Shown here piece after piece: positions 57,666 through 64,000 of a stretch of 64,000 bases of DNA; within the stretch, counting starts at the first letter, position 1; the number at the start of each line of letters is the position of its first letter. Source of the DNA: Elusimicrobiota bacterium (lineage in GTDB: Bacteria; Elusimicrobiota; Elusimicrobia; F11); contig JAJVIP010000020.1 of NCBI GenBank assembly GCA_022072025.1, forward strand, positions 1 to 64,000. The letters run 5' to 3'. The position numbers and the translations under genes are program-made. The notes under the pieces are model-generated. The model had not been told where the DNA came from, did no database searches, and saw only the letters and a list, made by a program, of their open reading frames with translations.

Positions 57666-59259
57666 GAGGCGCAAGGCGAAGGGCGGCCAGTACAATTTCA
57701 GCTTGAACAAACGGATTTGTTTCTGTTGGAAGTCGAGAAAGAACCACCGTGTAATCTTCCGGTGCGCCGTATTTTCCCAGCGTCCAGAACGCCATGGCCC
57801 GTGACGGCCAATCCGGATCACTGATGCTGTTGAGAAGTGATTGTCGTCCAGATGGATTATCAAACTTGCACAGGATGTTGAGCGCGTACACACGCAGGGC
57901 GGGCGATGGATCATTGGCAGCTGTTGCAAACAGACGGGGTGTGGCTTGGCGGAATCGTCCAACCTCCAGAGCTTCTAGGGCCCCCATGCGCGCGGTGGCA
58001 TTTTTGTCCGCCAGAGCTTCTTCAATTAAATAAAGGTCATCTACATTTCTGCTGTAAGCGAGTGCGATAAGCGCGCTGGCTCGAATGAGCGGGTTGGAAT
58101 CGTCGGCCGCCAAACGTTGGAGAGTCAATCGAAGAATCGAATCGTTGGTCCCGGCGAGCGCTTCGATCACCAGATAACTGAGCTCTGAATAGCGTGTTTT
58201 AAGAGCGAAACCGGTGGGTGTCACCATGGCGTTTAAATCTTGGAGAACCGGGTCTTGCGCCTGAAGCGGGTCCAATGGTTCTTTCAATCGTTCTGTGATG
58301 AGTCTCAGCAGTTTCGTGTTAATTTGAGCGGCCACTTGTAGAGAAGGTGGAATACGCAATTGAGGCGGCACAATGATCAAGGGTTCCAGCTCGATCACAT
58401 TGTCTTTCCCGATGGTATAGGTCACTTCAGAATTTTTTTTCCAGCCCGGGCTGGCCGGTGAGTAAGAAACCTTTTCCCCTTTTTTTGAAATGAGTTTCAA
58501 TGAAGCGATACAAAGTTCAGCAATGACGAAGTCGTTTTTTGTTTCACGTGTTAAATAAGAATTCATTTTGACGTACGCGTCCGCATCTGCATAATCGCCC
58601 AAATAGCGGGCTGCCATGGCGCGCACCACCCAGCTTTCATGGTCCATGTGTTTCCACAGGATCGCCAGTCCAGCGGTGTCTCCCAAGGATAAGAGAGCTT
58701 GAGCGGAATATATCTGCATGAGCGGAGAGAAGTCGCGGTCCCTGGCCATGGTGAGAAGAGGAATGGCTTCCGGTTGGCCCCACATTTGAAGTGCTTCAAC
58801 GGCGGCAAACCGGATACCCACGTTGCTGTCGAGAATGGCTTCTTTAAAATATTTTTTGTGCGTGGGATCGAGCAGGGCGGAGAGGGTGATAATGGCTTCG
58901 GCTCGGACTTTGGGGTCCCGCGTCCACTGCACCATTTCAATCATACGTCTCCTAAGCTCTGGATCTCGAGCCGTTTTAAGAGCATCCACCAAGGCCATCC
59001 CAAAGTCCAGATAACGGAGTTTGAGCCGGTATCCCATCGGTGTTCCAAAAGTAATGATTTGGCCAAGCGAAGTGGATTCATAATCATCAGCGGTGATTTT
59101 GGTTGTGTCTTGTTTGTTCAATAGATCGATGAGAGTTTGAACAACGCCTGTTAAATTGGCGGCCGCTTCTGTGGGCTGAATAGCGCTGGATCCTCCACAT
59201 CCAAACAACAAGACAATGGCGATAAAGGTGGAGAGTGTACGCAGACAGTTTTTCATCAT
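57658..59259 (-). CDS. HEAT-repeat lipoprotein
   Basis: A 16-residue hydrophobic stretch ends in the lipobox LFGC with C21, so the mature protein should be lipid-anchored. The remaining 510 residues consist of two blocks of alpha-helical HEAT/PBS-like repeats. Examples are VRAEAIITLSALLDP, GIRFAAVEALQMWG and WVVRAMAARYLGDYA in the first block, and PLIRASALIALAYS and PSRAMAFWTLGKYG in the second. Such repeats are protein-binding scaffolds. ATG 59259 follows AAGGGGTTCTTT; the frame to 59307 is rejected. It overlaps the TPM gene by eight bases, so they form one operon. Confidence 0.85.
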   Translation of the reverse strand: MMKNCLRTLSTFIAIVLLFGCGGSSAIQPTEAAANLTGVVQTLIDLLNKQDTTKITADDYESTSLGQIITFGTPMGYRLKLRYLDFGMALVDALKTARDPELRRRMIEMVQWTRDPKVRAEAIITLSALLDPTHKKYFKEAILDSNVGIRFAAVEALQMWGQPEAIPLLTMARDRDFSPLMQIYSAQALLSLGDTAGLAILWKHMDHESWVVRAMAARYLGDYADADAYVKMNSYLTRETKNDFVIAELCIASLKLISKKGEKVSYSPASPGWKKNSEVTYTIGKDNVIELEPLIIVPPQLRIPPSLQVAAQINTKLLRLITERLKEPLDPLQAQDPVLQDLNAMVTPTGFALKTRYSELSYLVIEALAGTNDSILRLTLQRLAADDSNPLIRASALIALAYSRNVDDLYLIEEALADKNATARMGALEALEVGRFRQATPRLFATAANDPSPALRVYALNILCKFDNPSGRQSLLNSISDPDWPSRAMAFWTLGKYGAPEDYTVVLSRLPTETNPFVQAEIVLAALRLAPLE

Positions 59260-59275
59260 AAAGAACCCCTTAAGT

Positions 59276-60103
59276 TTAAAACGGAATTTCTTCTCCCTGT
59301 TGAGCAATAATCAGCGGTTTATCAAATAACTCATCGGCTAGATTTTTCTGAAGTTGAGATTTGTTGAACCCAGGGAGGGAGGATTGCAAGATGATCGCAT
59401 GGTTGGGTTGAATAAGTCCGATTATTTGCGCGAGCAGGTTGGCTTCGAGATTTCGCTGGTGATAGAAAAATCCAGCATAAATTACTTTGCCTTCATCCCG
59501 CAGGTTATAAAGAAATTCTCTCAACCCATCGGGATGAGTGACCTCTCCGCTGATGAACAGATTCCGTCCATTGTCGAACTCCAACATATAACTGATGACC
59601 TCTGAATTTGAGTCAGGATTGATGTGAGCGGCCGCTGTTACAAAGAGGAAGTCATTTTCTTTTTTTAATATCAGCCTTTGCCCTGGGGTCAGAGATTTCA
59701 CTTCCTTAAAACCGGCGGCTTTTATTTTGGCTGATTCAGCCGGCGAAACGATGATTTTTAAATTTTTTCTCGCCGTGTTTTTCGCTTCATGGGAAAAATG
59801 GGTGTCTTGCGCATCGGTCAAAAGAACGTAGTCGGTTTGTGGGAAAATAGCCGCACATTCAGCGGCGGACAGGTGGGGATCAATCAGTAGAGTCATGGAC
59901 TTATATTGAAGGATCAGCGTGGCCTGCTGTCCCACCGTAAGGGTGCCAAACGTTTTTTCAAATTGGGGGGAGGGAGGCGCGGGCGGCAACGGAGTCACAA
60001 CAGGGGGGGGAACGCGTGGAGTGGAAACACATCCAGCGAATCCCATCAGGAGAAGAATTCCACCGGCGGCAATTTTTAAGTTCATGGGTTGACTGTGAAA
60101 CAT
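59276..60103 (-). CDS. Lipoprotein with degenerate metallo-beta-lactamase (UlaG-like) fold
   Basis: A signal ends in GFAGC with C25 as the lipid-modified Cys, followed by a Pro-rich linker (PPPVVTPLPPAPPSP). The rest resembles UlaG/L-type metallo-beta-lactamase-fold proteins: LTVGQQATLILQYKSMTLLID, DPHLSAAE, VTAAAHINPDS and LEFDNGRNLFISGEVTHPDG. The zinc motif THDHFDH-like position reads TDAQDTH, so most metal ligands are missing and hydrolase activity is unlikely. The ATG directly follows the TAG of the waaF-like gene. It may be a binding or structural envelope protein. Confidence 0.7.
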   Translation of the reverse strand: MFHSQPMNLKIAAGGILLLMGFAGCVSTPRVPPPVVTPLPPAPPSPQFEKTFGTLTVGQQATLILQYKSMTLLIDPHLSAAECAAIFPQTDYVLLTDAQDTHFSHEAKNTARKNLKIIVSPAESAKIKAAGFKEVKSLTPGQRLILKKENDFLFVTAAAHINPDSNSEVISYMLEFDNGRNLFISGEVTHPDGLREFLYNLRDEGKVIYAGFFYHQRNLEANLLAQIIGLIQPNHAIILQSSLPGFNKSQLQKNLADELFDKPLIIAQQGEEIPF

Positions 60104-61087
60104 CTAGGGGTTTCTGTCAATTCGCAACCGTTGCAGGACTTCATCAGCAGAAATGGCCTTGAGGCACGCGAGATGATCGTTGCCCAGCCGAACGCAATGA
60201 TTTCTTAAACAGGGTACGCATGAAATTTCTTTGTGTTGGATGGATTGGTTTTCTCCCCAGGGAGGAAGTGCGTTTTGCGGATTGCTGGCTCCAAAAAGAA
60301 TAACTTGCGGAACGTTCAACGCAGACGCCACATGCATGAGTCCTGAGTCGTTGGTCAAGAATTGGTCACATTGTTTAAGCACTCCCCCAAGTTCGGGTAG
60401 AGACAGTTCTCCGGCAGTGTTGATCACGTTTCCTGCGACAGACGTTTGAATCGTGTCGATAGCGGCCTGTTCTTTGGCGCTTCCAAAGAGGATGACCGTT
60501 CCCCCCTTTTGAGACAGCCACTGGCGCGCTATTTCCGAAAATCGTTCGGCCATCCATGTTCGAGCTGGGGCAATGGAAAGAGGAGCCATTCCAAGAATGG
60601 GTTTGGACAAGGTTTGCAATTTTTTATTGGAGGTTGTTTGGACGGGGAAATAGGGTGTCAGTGATTGAAGTGACAGGGTCTCTTCGTGAATCAAAGTCAA
60701 ATATCGGTGAGCGTAGAGCCGGTTCTCTTGGTAGGGGAACCGGGTTGTTAGCATCAGGTTTCGAAAATCACCTGAGAAGCCGATGCGTTGGGGAATTCCC
60801 GCCAAAAAAACTTCCAGCGCGGACCGAAATGAGCGAGGCAAAATATAAACCTCATCAAACCCATGCGATTTGAGAATTTTTCCAACGGCCATCACTCCCC
60901 CGTTCGGGTAGGGCAGGGGAATGACCGATTCGACATCTGGATGGGTTTCGAACAGGGTTACAAGAGAGGGAACACATAAAACGGAGAGGCGGGCCTCTGC
61001 TTCACGTTGTTTTAATCGATGGATAAAAACGGTGCTGACCACCGCATCGCCCAACCATTGGGGGGCTCGAATGAGGATCTTTTTCAC
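60104..61087 (-). CDS. waaF: Lipopolysaccharide heptosyltransferase II-like glycosyltransferase (GT9)
   Basis: WaaF adds heptose to the inner core of LPS at the cytoplasmic membrane. The GT9 hallmarks are the N-terminal KKILIRAPQWLGDAVVST, GFDEVYILPRSFRSAL, GIPQRIGFSG, and the donor-binding TNDSGLMHVASALNVPQVILFG. A Cys cluster near the end (SCVPCLRNHC) is common in this family. GTG 61087 matches the family N terminus and has a perfect TATAAT ending six bases upstream; TTG 61105 with AAGGAGG ten bases upstream is the alternative. Acceptor sugar not proven. Confidence 0.85.
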   Translation of the reverse strand: MKKILIRAPQWLGDAVVSTVFIHRLKQREAEARLSVLCVPSLVTLFETHPDVESVIPLPYPNGGVMAVGKILKSHGFDEVYILPRSFRSALEVFLAGIPQRIGFSGDFRNLMLTTRFPYQENRLYAHRYLTLIHEETLSLQSLTPYFPVQTTSNKKLQTLSKPILGMAPLSIAPARTWMAERFSEIARQWLSQKGGTVILFGSAKEQAAIDTIQTSVAGNVINTAGELSLPELGGVLKQCDQFLTNDSGLMHVASALNVPQVILFGASNPQNALPPWGENQSIQHKEISCVPCLRNHCVRLGNDHLACLKAISADEVLQRLRIDRNP

Positions 61088-61093
61088 GTTGAG

Positions 61094-61099
61094 ATTATA
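61094..61099 (-). promoter_or_regulatory. Putative -10 of the waaF-like gene (leaderless)
   Basis: On the minus strand a perfect TATAAT ends six bases before GTG 61087. If used, the mRNA would begin at the start codon. An AGGAGG further upstream would instead serve TTG 61105, so the two readings exclude each other. Confidence 0.45.
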
Positions 61100-61197
61100 A
61101 CGCAAATTGCTTCTTCCTCCTTATTAATACCCTTGCGCCCCTCCCTCTTCCCAACGTACCCTTCTCATGTGATTTATGACACGTTGATGAGTCGTCT

Positions 61198-62088
61198 ATG
61201 TTGAAATGGTTTTTGGGGCAATTCAGGGCCCTGCGTTTTGCTTTGGTGGGGGGTGAATTTTTACCTCGTCTTACCGAAGCGATTAGACGAGTCAGCCAAG
61301 GTCATCTGGATGTTGAATTGCCCATCCCCAAATCCAAGGAGTGGGCGGACTTGGCACGTTCTTTTAATCAAATGGTTGAAGGTCTCCAAGAACGGGACCG
61401 GATGCGTCATTCATTGGGACGGATCATGGACCCCAAAATTGCCGAGATATTGATCAAAGAAAGTCCCACCGTGGGGGGGCGTCAACGGCAAGCCACCATC
61501 CTCTTTTGTGATATTCGAAATTACACCACGCTGTGCGAACAGTTATCTGCCGATGAACTTCAAGAATTTCTCAATGAATACTGGAAGGAAACCGTGGAAA
61601 TCATCATGGAACAGGAAGGAACCATTGATAAATTTCATGGAGATGGGGTGTGTGTCGTCTTCGGCGCGCCGGTCCTTCATGTCGATGACGCGCTCCGGGC
61701 CGTGAGAACAGCCTGGCGATTGGTACAGAATGGGGAACTCCTCAACAAACGTCGAACCGAGCAGCGCAAAATTCCCATTCAGATCGGGGTGGGAATCCAC
61801 ACGGGCGAGGTGATCGCAGGGCATATCGGGTCTGAGCGCCGCATGGATTACACAGTGGTGGGGGACGCGGTCAATGTGGCGGCGCGTATTGAAGAATTAA
61901 ACAAGAAATTCGGAACCAAAATTTTAATCAGCGACAATGTCTATGAAAAAGTCGAAAACCATGTACGGGTGAAAACCCTAACGCTCGCCCATTTGCGCGG
62001 TCATAAAAGACCCATTCTGATTCATACCGTCAGAGAATTCTTCGAAGTGCCGGAAATCGAAATAAACCCCCACGAAAAAGCGGCTTAG
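61198..62088 (+). CDS. Class III adenylate cyclase with HAMP-like domain, no membrane helices
   Basis: The 296 residues have a HAMP-like segment (about 20-70, including RRVSQGHLDVELP and DLARSFNQMVEGLQ) followed by a cyclase catalytic domain (about 95-275). Metal-binding D105 in LFCDIRNYT and D149 in KFHGDG are present, K145 suits adenine recognition, and VVGDAVNVAARIE holds the transition-state Asn and Arg. HAMP normally follows a transmembrane helix, but only a weak N-terminal hydrophobic patch (WFLGQFRALRFALVGG) is seen. No clear Shine-Dalgarno or -10 is evident. Convergent with rho, the stop codons abutting. Confidence 0.88.
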   Translation: MLKWFLGQFRALRFALVGGEFLPRLTEAIRRVSQGHLDVELPIPKSKEWADLARSFNQMVEGLQERDRMRHSLGRIMDPKIAEILIKESPTVGGRQRQATILFCDIRNYTTLCEQLSADELQEFLNEYWKETVEIIMEQEGTIDKFHGDGVCVVFGAPVLHVDDALRAVRTAWRLVQNGELLNKRRTEQRKIPIQIGVGIHTGEVIAGHIGSERRMDYTVVGDAVNVAARIEELNKKFGTKILISDNVYEKVENHVRVKTLTLAHLRGHKRPILIHTVREFFEVPEIEINPHEKAA

Positions 62089-63171
62089 TTACTGGAGGGA
62101 GGCGACGATGGCTTCGTTGGTGGGGTACTTTCGGAGAAGTTCGGTGAGCGCTTGAGCGGATTCCACTTCGCTCATGCTGGCCAGAGCGGCGCGCAGAGTG
62201 CGGCTCGCTTTGAGTTCTTCAGGGGTAAAGAGTTTTTCTTCTTTGCGGGTGCCCGACTCGCGGATGTTGAGGGCCGGGAAAATACGGCGGTCGGACACTT
62301 CTCGCGATAAAACCAGCTCCATGTTTCCGGTGCCTTTAAATTCCTGAAAGATCACGTCGTCCATGCGACTGCCGGTTTGTACGAGAATGGTGGCCAAAAT
62401 ACCAATGGACCCTGAAAATTCAATGTTGCGGGCCGTGCCGAAAATTTTTCGCGGGATAATGAGCCCCTGGGCGTCGACGCCGCCTGAGAGAGTTCGGCCA
62501 TGACCCCGGACGGCGCTGTTATGAACCCGCGCCAAACGGGTCAGTGAGTCAATGAGGATCATGACATGTTTGCCTTCGGCGGCATGCTCAATGGCATCCT
62601 TCATTAACTGTTTGGCCACCGCGATGTGGTTCTCATAGGGTTGGTCCGAAGTGGACCAACGGACTTCAGCGGTTACGCTGCGGCGGAAATCGGTGACTTC
62701 TTCAGGGCGTTCGTCAATGAGCAAAACATAGACCTTCATTTCGGGTTCGGCCCCTGTGATGGCTTGGCAAATGTGTTTTAAAAACGTTGTTTTGCCTGAT
62801 TTGGGGGGAGACACAATCAAACCTCTTTGTCCTTTGCCAATGGGACAAAGCAGATCCATGGCGCGGATGGTGGGCTCGGAAAGTCCTTTGGTCAGGTGAA
62901 TTCTGGGGGCCGGATCAATTGATGTCCCAGAAAAAAACTTTACCTCCGCCGGTGATTCAACTTCTTTTTGAGGGGGCCGTTGGAACCGGGGGCGGTCAAA
63001 ACGCTGTTGTCCGCCATTGTTGTTATGATGGTGGCGGTGTCCGTTGTTGGGCCCTCGATTGGGCATGCCACGACCCGAAGGTCCTTGTCCAGGGCCTCGG
63101 TTGGGACGGTTGTGATGAGGGTTTGGCGCACCACGCCGTTGATCTTTGTTCTGCCAGGTTCGGTTTTGCAT
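62089..63171 (-). CDS. rho: Transcription termination factor Rho lacking the N-terminal OB fold
   Basis: Rho is a hexameric RNA translocase that ends transcription. The ATPase domain is complete (about residues 75-360): Walker A SPPKSGKTT (121-129), LLIDERPEEVTDFRR, Walker B VMILIDSLTRLAR, the Q-loop area GRTLSGGVDAQGL, and FKGTGNMEL plus SGTRKEE. The protein has only 360 residues against about 420 in E. coli, because the Rho_N helices and the cold-shock-like primary RNA-binding domain are absent. In their place is a disordered region of about 75 residues rich in Asn, Gly, Arg, Pro and His. The frame cannot extend far upstream because another gene ends at 63212. Confidence 0.93.
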   Translation of the reverse strand: MQNRTWQNKDQRRGAPNPHHNRPNRGPGQGPSGRGMPNRGPNNGHRHHHNNNGGQQRFDRPRFQRPPQKEVESPAEVKFFSGTSIDPAPRIHLTKGLSEPTIRAMDLLCPIGKGQRGLIVSPPKSGKTTFLKHICQAITGAEPEMKVYVLLIDERPEEVTDFRRSVTAEVRWSTSDQPYENHIAVAKQLMKDAIEHAAEGKHVMILIDSLTRLARVHNSAVRGHGRTLSGGVDAQGLIIPRKIFGTARNIEFSGSIGILATILVQTGSRMDDVIFQEFKGTGNMELVLSREVSDRRIFPALNIRESGTRKEEKLFTPEELKASRTLRAALASMSEVESAQALTELLRKYPTNEAIVASLQ

Positions 63172-63211
63172 GAATAAGGTAGGTCTAAAGTGGGCGGGAG
63201 CGTAGCATAAA

Positions 63212-63814
63212 TTATGGCTTTGTCACCAATTTCTTTGGCGCAAGGTGATCCAGGCGAAGCAAAATGACAATTCCCAGTCCCAAGAAAAATAAGAAGAAGC
63301 CCAACGTAACCACCAATGTTTGTTTGATATTACCGGCACTTTGAGGAATCAAAAGAATCTCCACAGAGGGGCCCTCTACTCCGCCAGAATAGACGCCACT
63401 GATGGTGTAGGCTCCCGCTCGAGCGATGGCGAAATTGAACAAGGGCATTCCTTGAAAGCCCATTCGGTTGAACGTTTGGCCCCCGCTGTTCATGAGCACA
63501 GGAATCTCTTCATAGTCCTCTTTCGATAGGACACGAACGTCCAACTGGGTCAGGGCTTTAATGGGGATTTCCTTGGTACTCCGATGGCGATAAACGCCGG
63601 CATAAAGACCGGGGGTTTCAAGCTGGACTTCTTGAAAGCCTGGCAGCTGAAGGGTTTTCATGCGGCCTCCGCCCGTCAGGCCTTCATATAAACCGACCCC
63701 CAACACCACAAAAGAAACCACTATCGCGGTGATTCCACAGGTCATAAGAAATCCACGTTGAAGGAAAAAAGGAGTGGAATTTTTGTTTTTGATTTTTATT
63801 TCAGTGTTCCACAT
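63212..63814 (-). CDS. Two-helix membrane protein with extracytoplasmic domain, unknown
   Basis: The 200 residues have a membrane helix near residues 25-46, a soluble extracytoplasmic domain of about 115 residues that looks beta-rich (GFQEVQLETPGLYAGVYRH, AGAYTISGVYSGG), and a second helix near 167-187 with a basic tail. The middle part resembles galectin-like or jelly-roll domains in pattern only. GGGAG seven bases before the ATG supports the start. It lies between the aldo/keto reductase and rho. No function is assigned. Confidence 0.75.
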   Translation of the reverse strand: MWNTEIKIKNKNSTPFFLQRGFLMTCGITAIVVSFVVLGVGLYEGLTGGGRMKTLQLPGFQEVQLETPGLYAGVYRHRSTKEIPIKALTQLDVRVLSKEDYEEIPVLMNSGGQTFNRMGFQGMPLFNFAIARAGAYTISGVYSGGVEGPSVEILLIPQSAGNIKQTLVVTLGFFLFFLGLGIVILLRLDHLAPKKLVTKP

Positions 63815-63833
63815 TGTGATTCTCCCGAATTAT

Positions 63834-64000
63834 TTAGTCTTCCCATTGGGTATAAAAATTTCGAGGCCAGGCGTGTTTTTTGAGTTCCTGAACTGTCTGG
63901 GCCGACAGAGGTGGAGCTTCACCCACGGCGACGTTGGAGTCCACATTTTTTGATTTGCGCATACCAGGGATCACGGTTGACACCGCCGGTTGGCTTAATA
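63834..64000 (-). CDS. Aldo/keto reductase, C-terminal part (partial)
   Basis: The window cuts this minus-strand gene; only the last 55 codons are present, ending at TAA 63834-63836. The readable end contains VSTVIPGMRKSKNVDSNVA, then APPLSAQTVQELKKHAWPRN, the usual C terminus of aldo/keto reductases of the YajO/Tas type, with the SxxIPG cofactor-loop motif. The substrate is unknown. The next gene on this strand starts 20 bases downstream. Confidence 0.75.
   Translation of the reverse strand, partial: LSQPAVSTVIPGMRKSKNVDSNVAVGEAPPLSAQTVQELKKHAWPRNFYTQWED

Noticed and set aside
57666-57962. N-terminal extension of the TPM protein
   Set aside because: It overlaps the HEAT-repeat gene on the same strand, and a signal peptide begins exactly at TTG 57665.
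1-64000. tRNA, rRNA, CRISPR arrays, phage or toxin-antitoxin modules
   Set aside because: None was recognised; the repeats seen are few, long-spaced and palindromic, and the nucleotidyltransferase gene lacks a clear HEPN toxin partner.

Overview
The window is a chromosomal segment of a free-living diderm (Gram-negative) bacterium. The evidence for two membranes is an LPS heptosyltransferase-type gene, a TolC-type outer-membrane efflux channel, an AsmA-family protein and several lipoprotein signals. Base composition looks close to half G+C by eye. MiaE, photolyase, Tpx, MsrA and a NADP-type isocitrate dehydrogenase point to a lifestyle with oxygen and light exposure. The phylum cannot be fixed from the sequence; the gene mix would fit an Elusimicrobiota- or Omnitrophota-like lineage, but that is a guess. 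No rRNA, tRNA, CRISPR array or complete insertion sequence was seen.

Layout. 1-290: the tail of an unknown ORF, possible IS-end repeats, an 11-bp-phased TTAA array and a strong terminator. 292-6000: ndk and a signalling block (FIST sensor, V4R/PAS histidine kinase, HD-GYP response regulator) with a divergent GAF/HD-GYP protein. 6-15.7 kb: housekeeping genes (rnr, methyltransferase, NYN nuclease, pgeF, ettA, icd, DUF2914, msrA, miaE). 15.7-22.6 kb: prfC, then a trehalose operon (membrane-anchored OtsA, OtsB, DUF5752, TreT). 22.6-31.5 kb: an AhpD-like protein with a flavoprotein, a CdaA-YbbR fusion, purEK, htpX, TerC, AI-2E and CDF families. 31.5-46 kb: a DUF4143 ATPase, a glycosyltransferase, transporters, AsmA, tpx, a FeeM-like acyltransferase, pdxH, DedA and typA. 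46-47.7 kb: amtB-glnK behind a terminator-like leader. 47.8-54 kb: a Cys-rich exported protein and a CusCBA-type Cu/Ag efflux system. 54-64 kb: phrB, lemA, TPM and HEAT lipoprotein genes, a degenerate metallo-beta-lactamase-fold lipoprotein, a waaF-like gene, an adenylate cyclase, a Rho lacking its RNA-binding OB fold, and the end of an aldo/keto reductase.

Three features cut across the window. First, dispersed intergenic palindromic repeats (five copies) share one right-hand tail, and in four copies this tail supplies the Shine-Dalgarno sequence and start codon of the next gene (prfC, purE, an MFS transporter, a nucleotidyltransferase). Second, about ten operon-leading genes have no Shine-Dalgarno but carry a -10-like hexamer ending 6-7 bases before the start codon, which suggests leaderless mRNAs are common here. 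Third, machinery for c-di-GMP (two HD-GYP proteins), c-di-AMP (CdaA) and cAMP (class III cyclase) lies in one 64-kb stretch.
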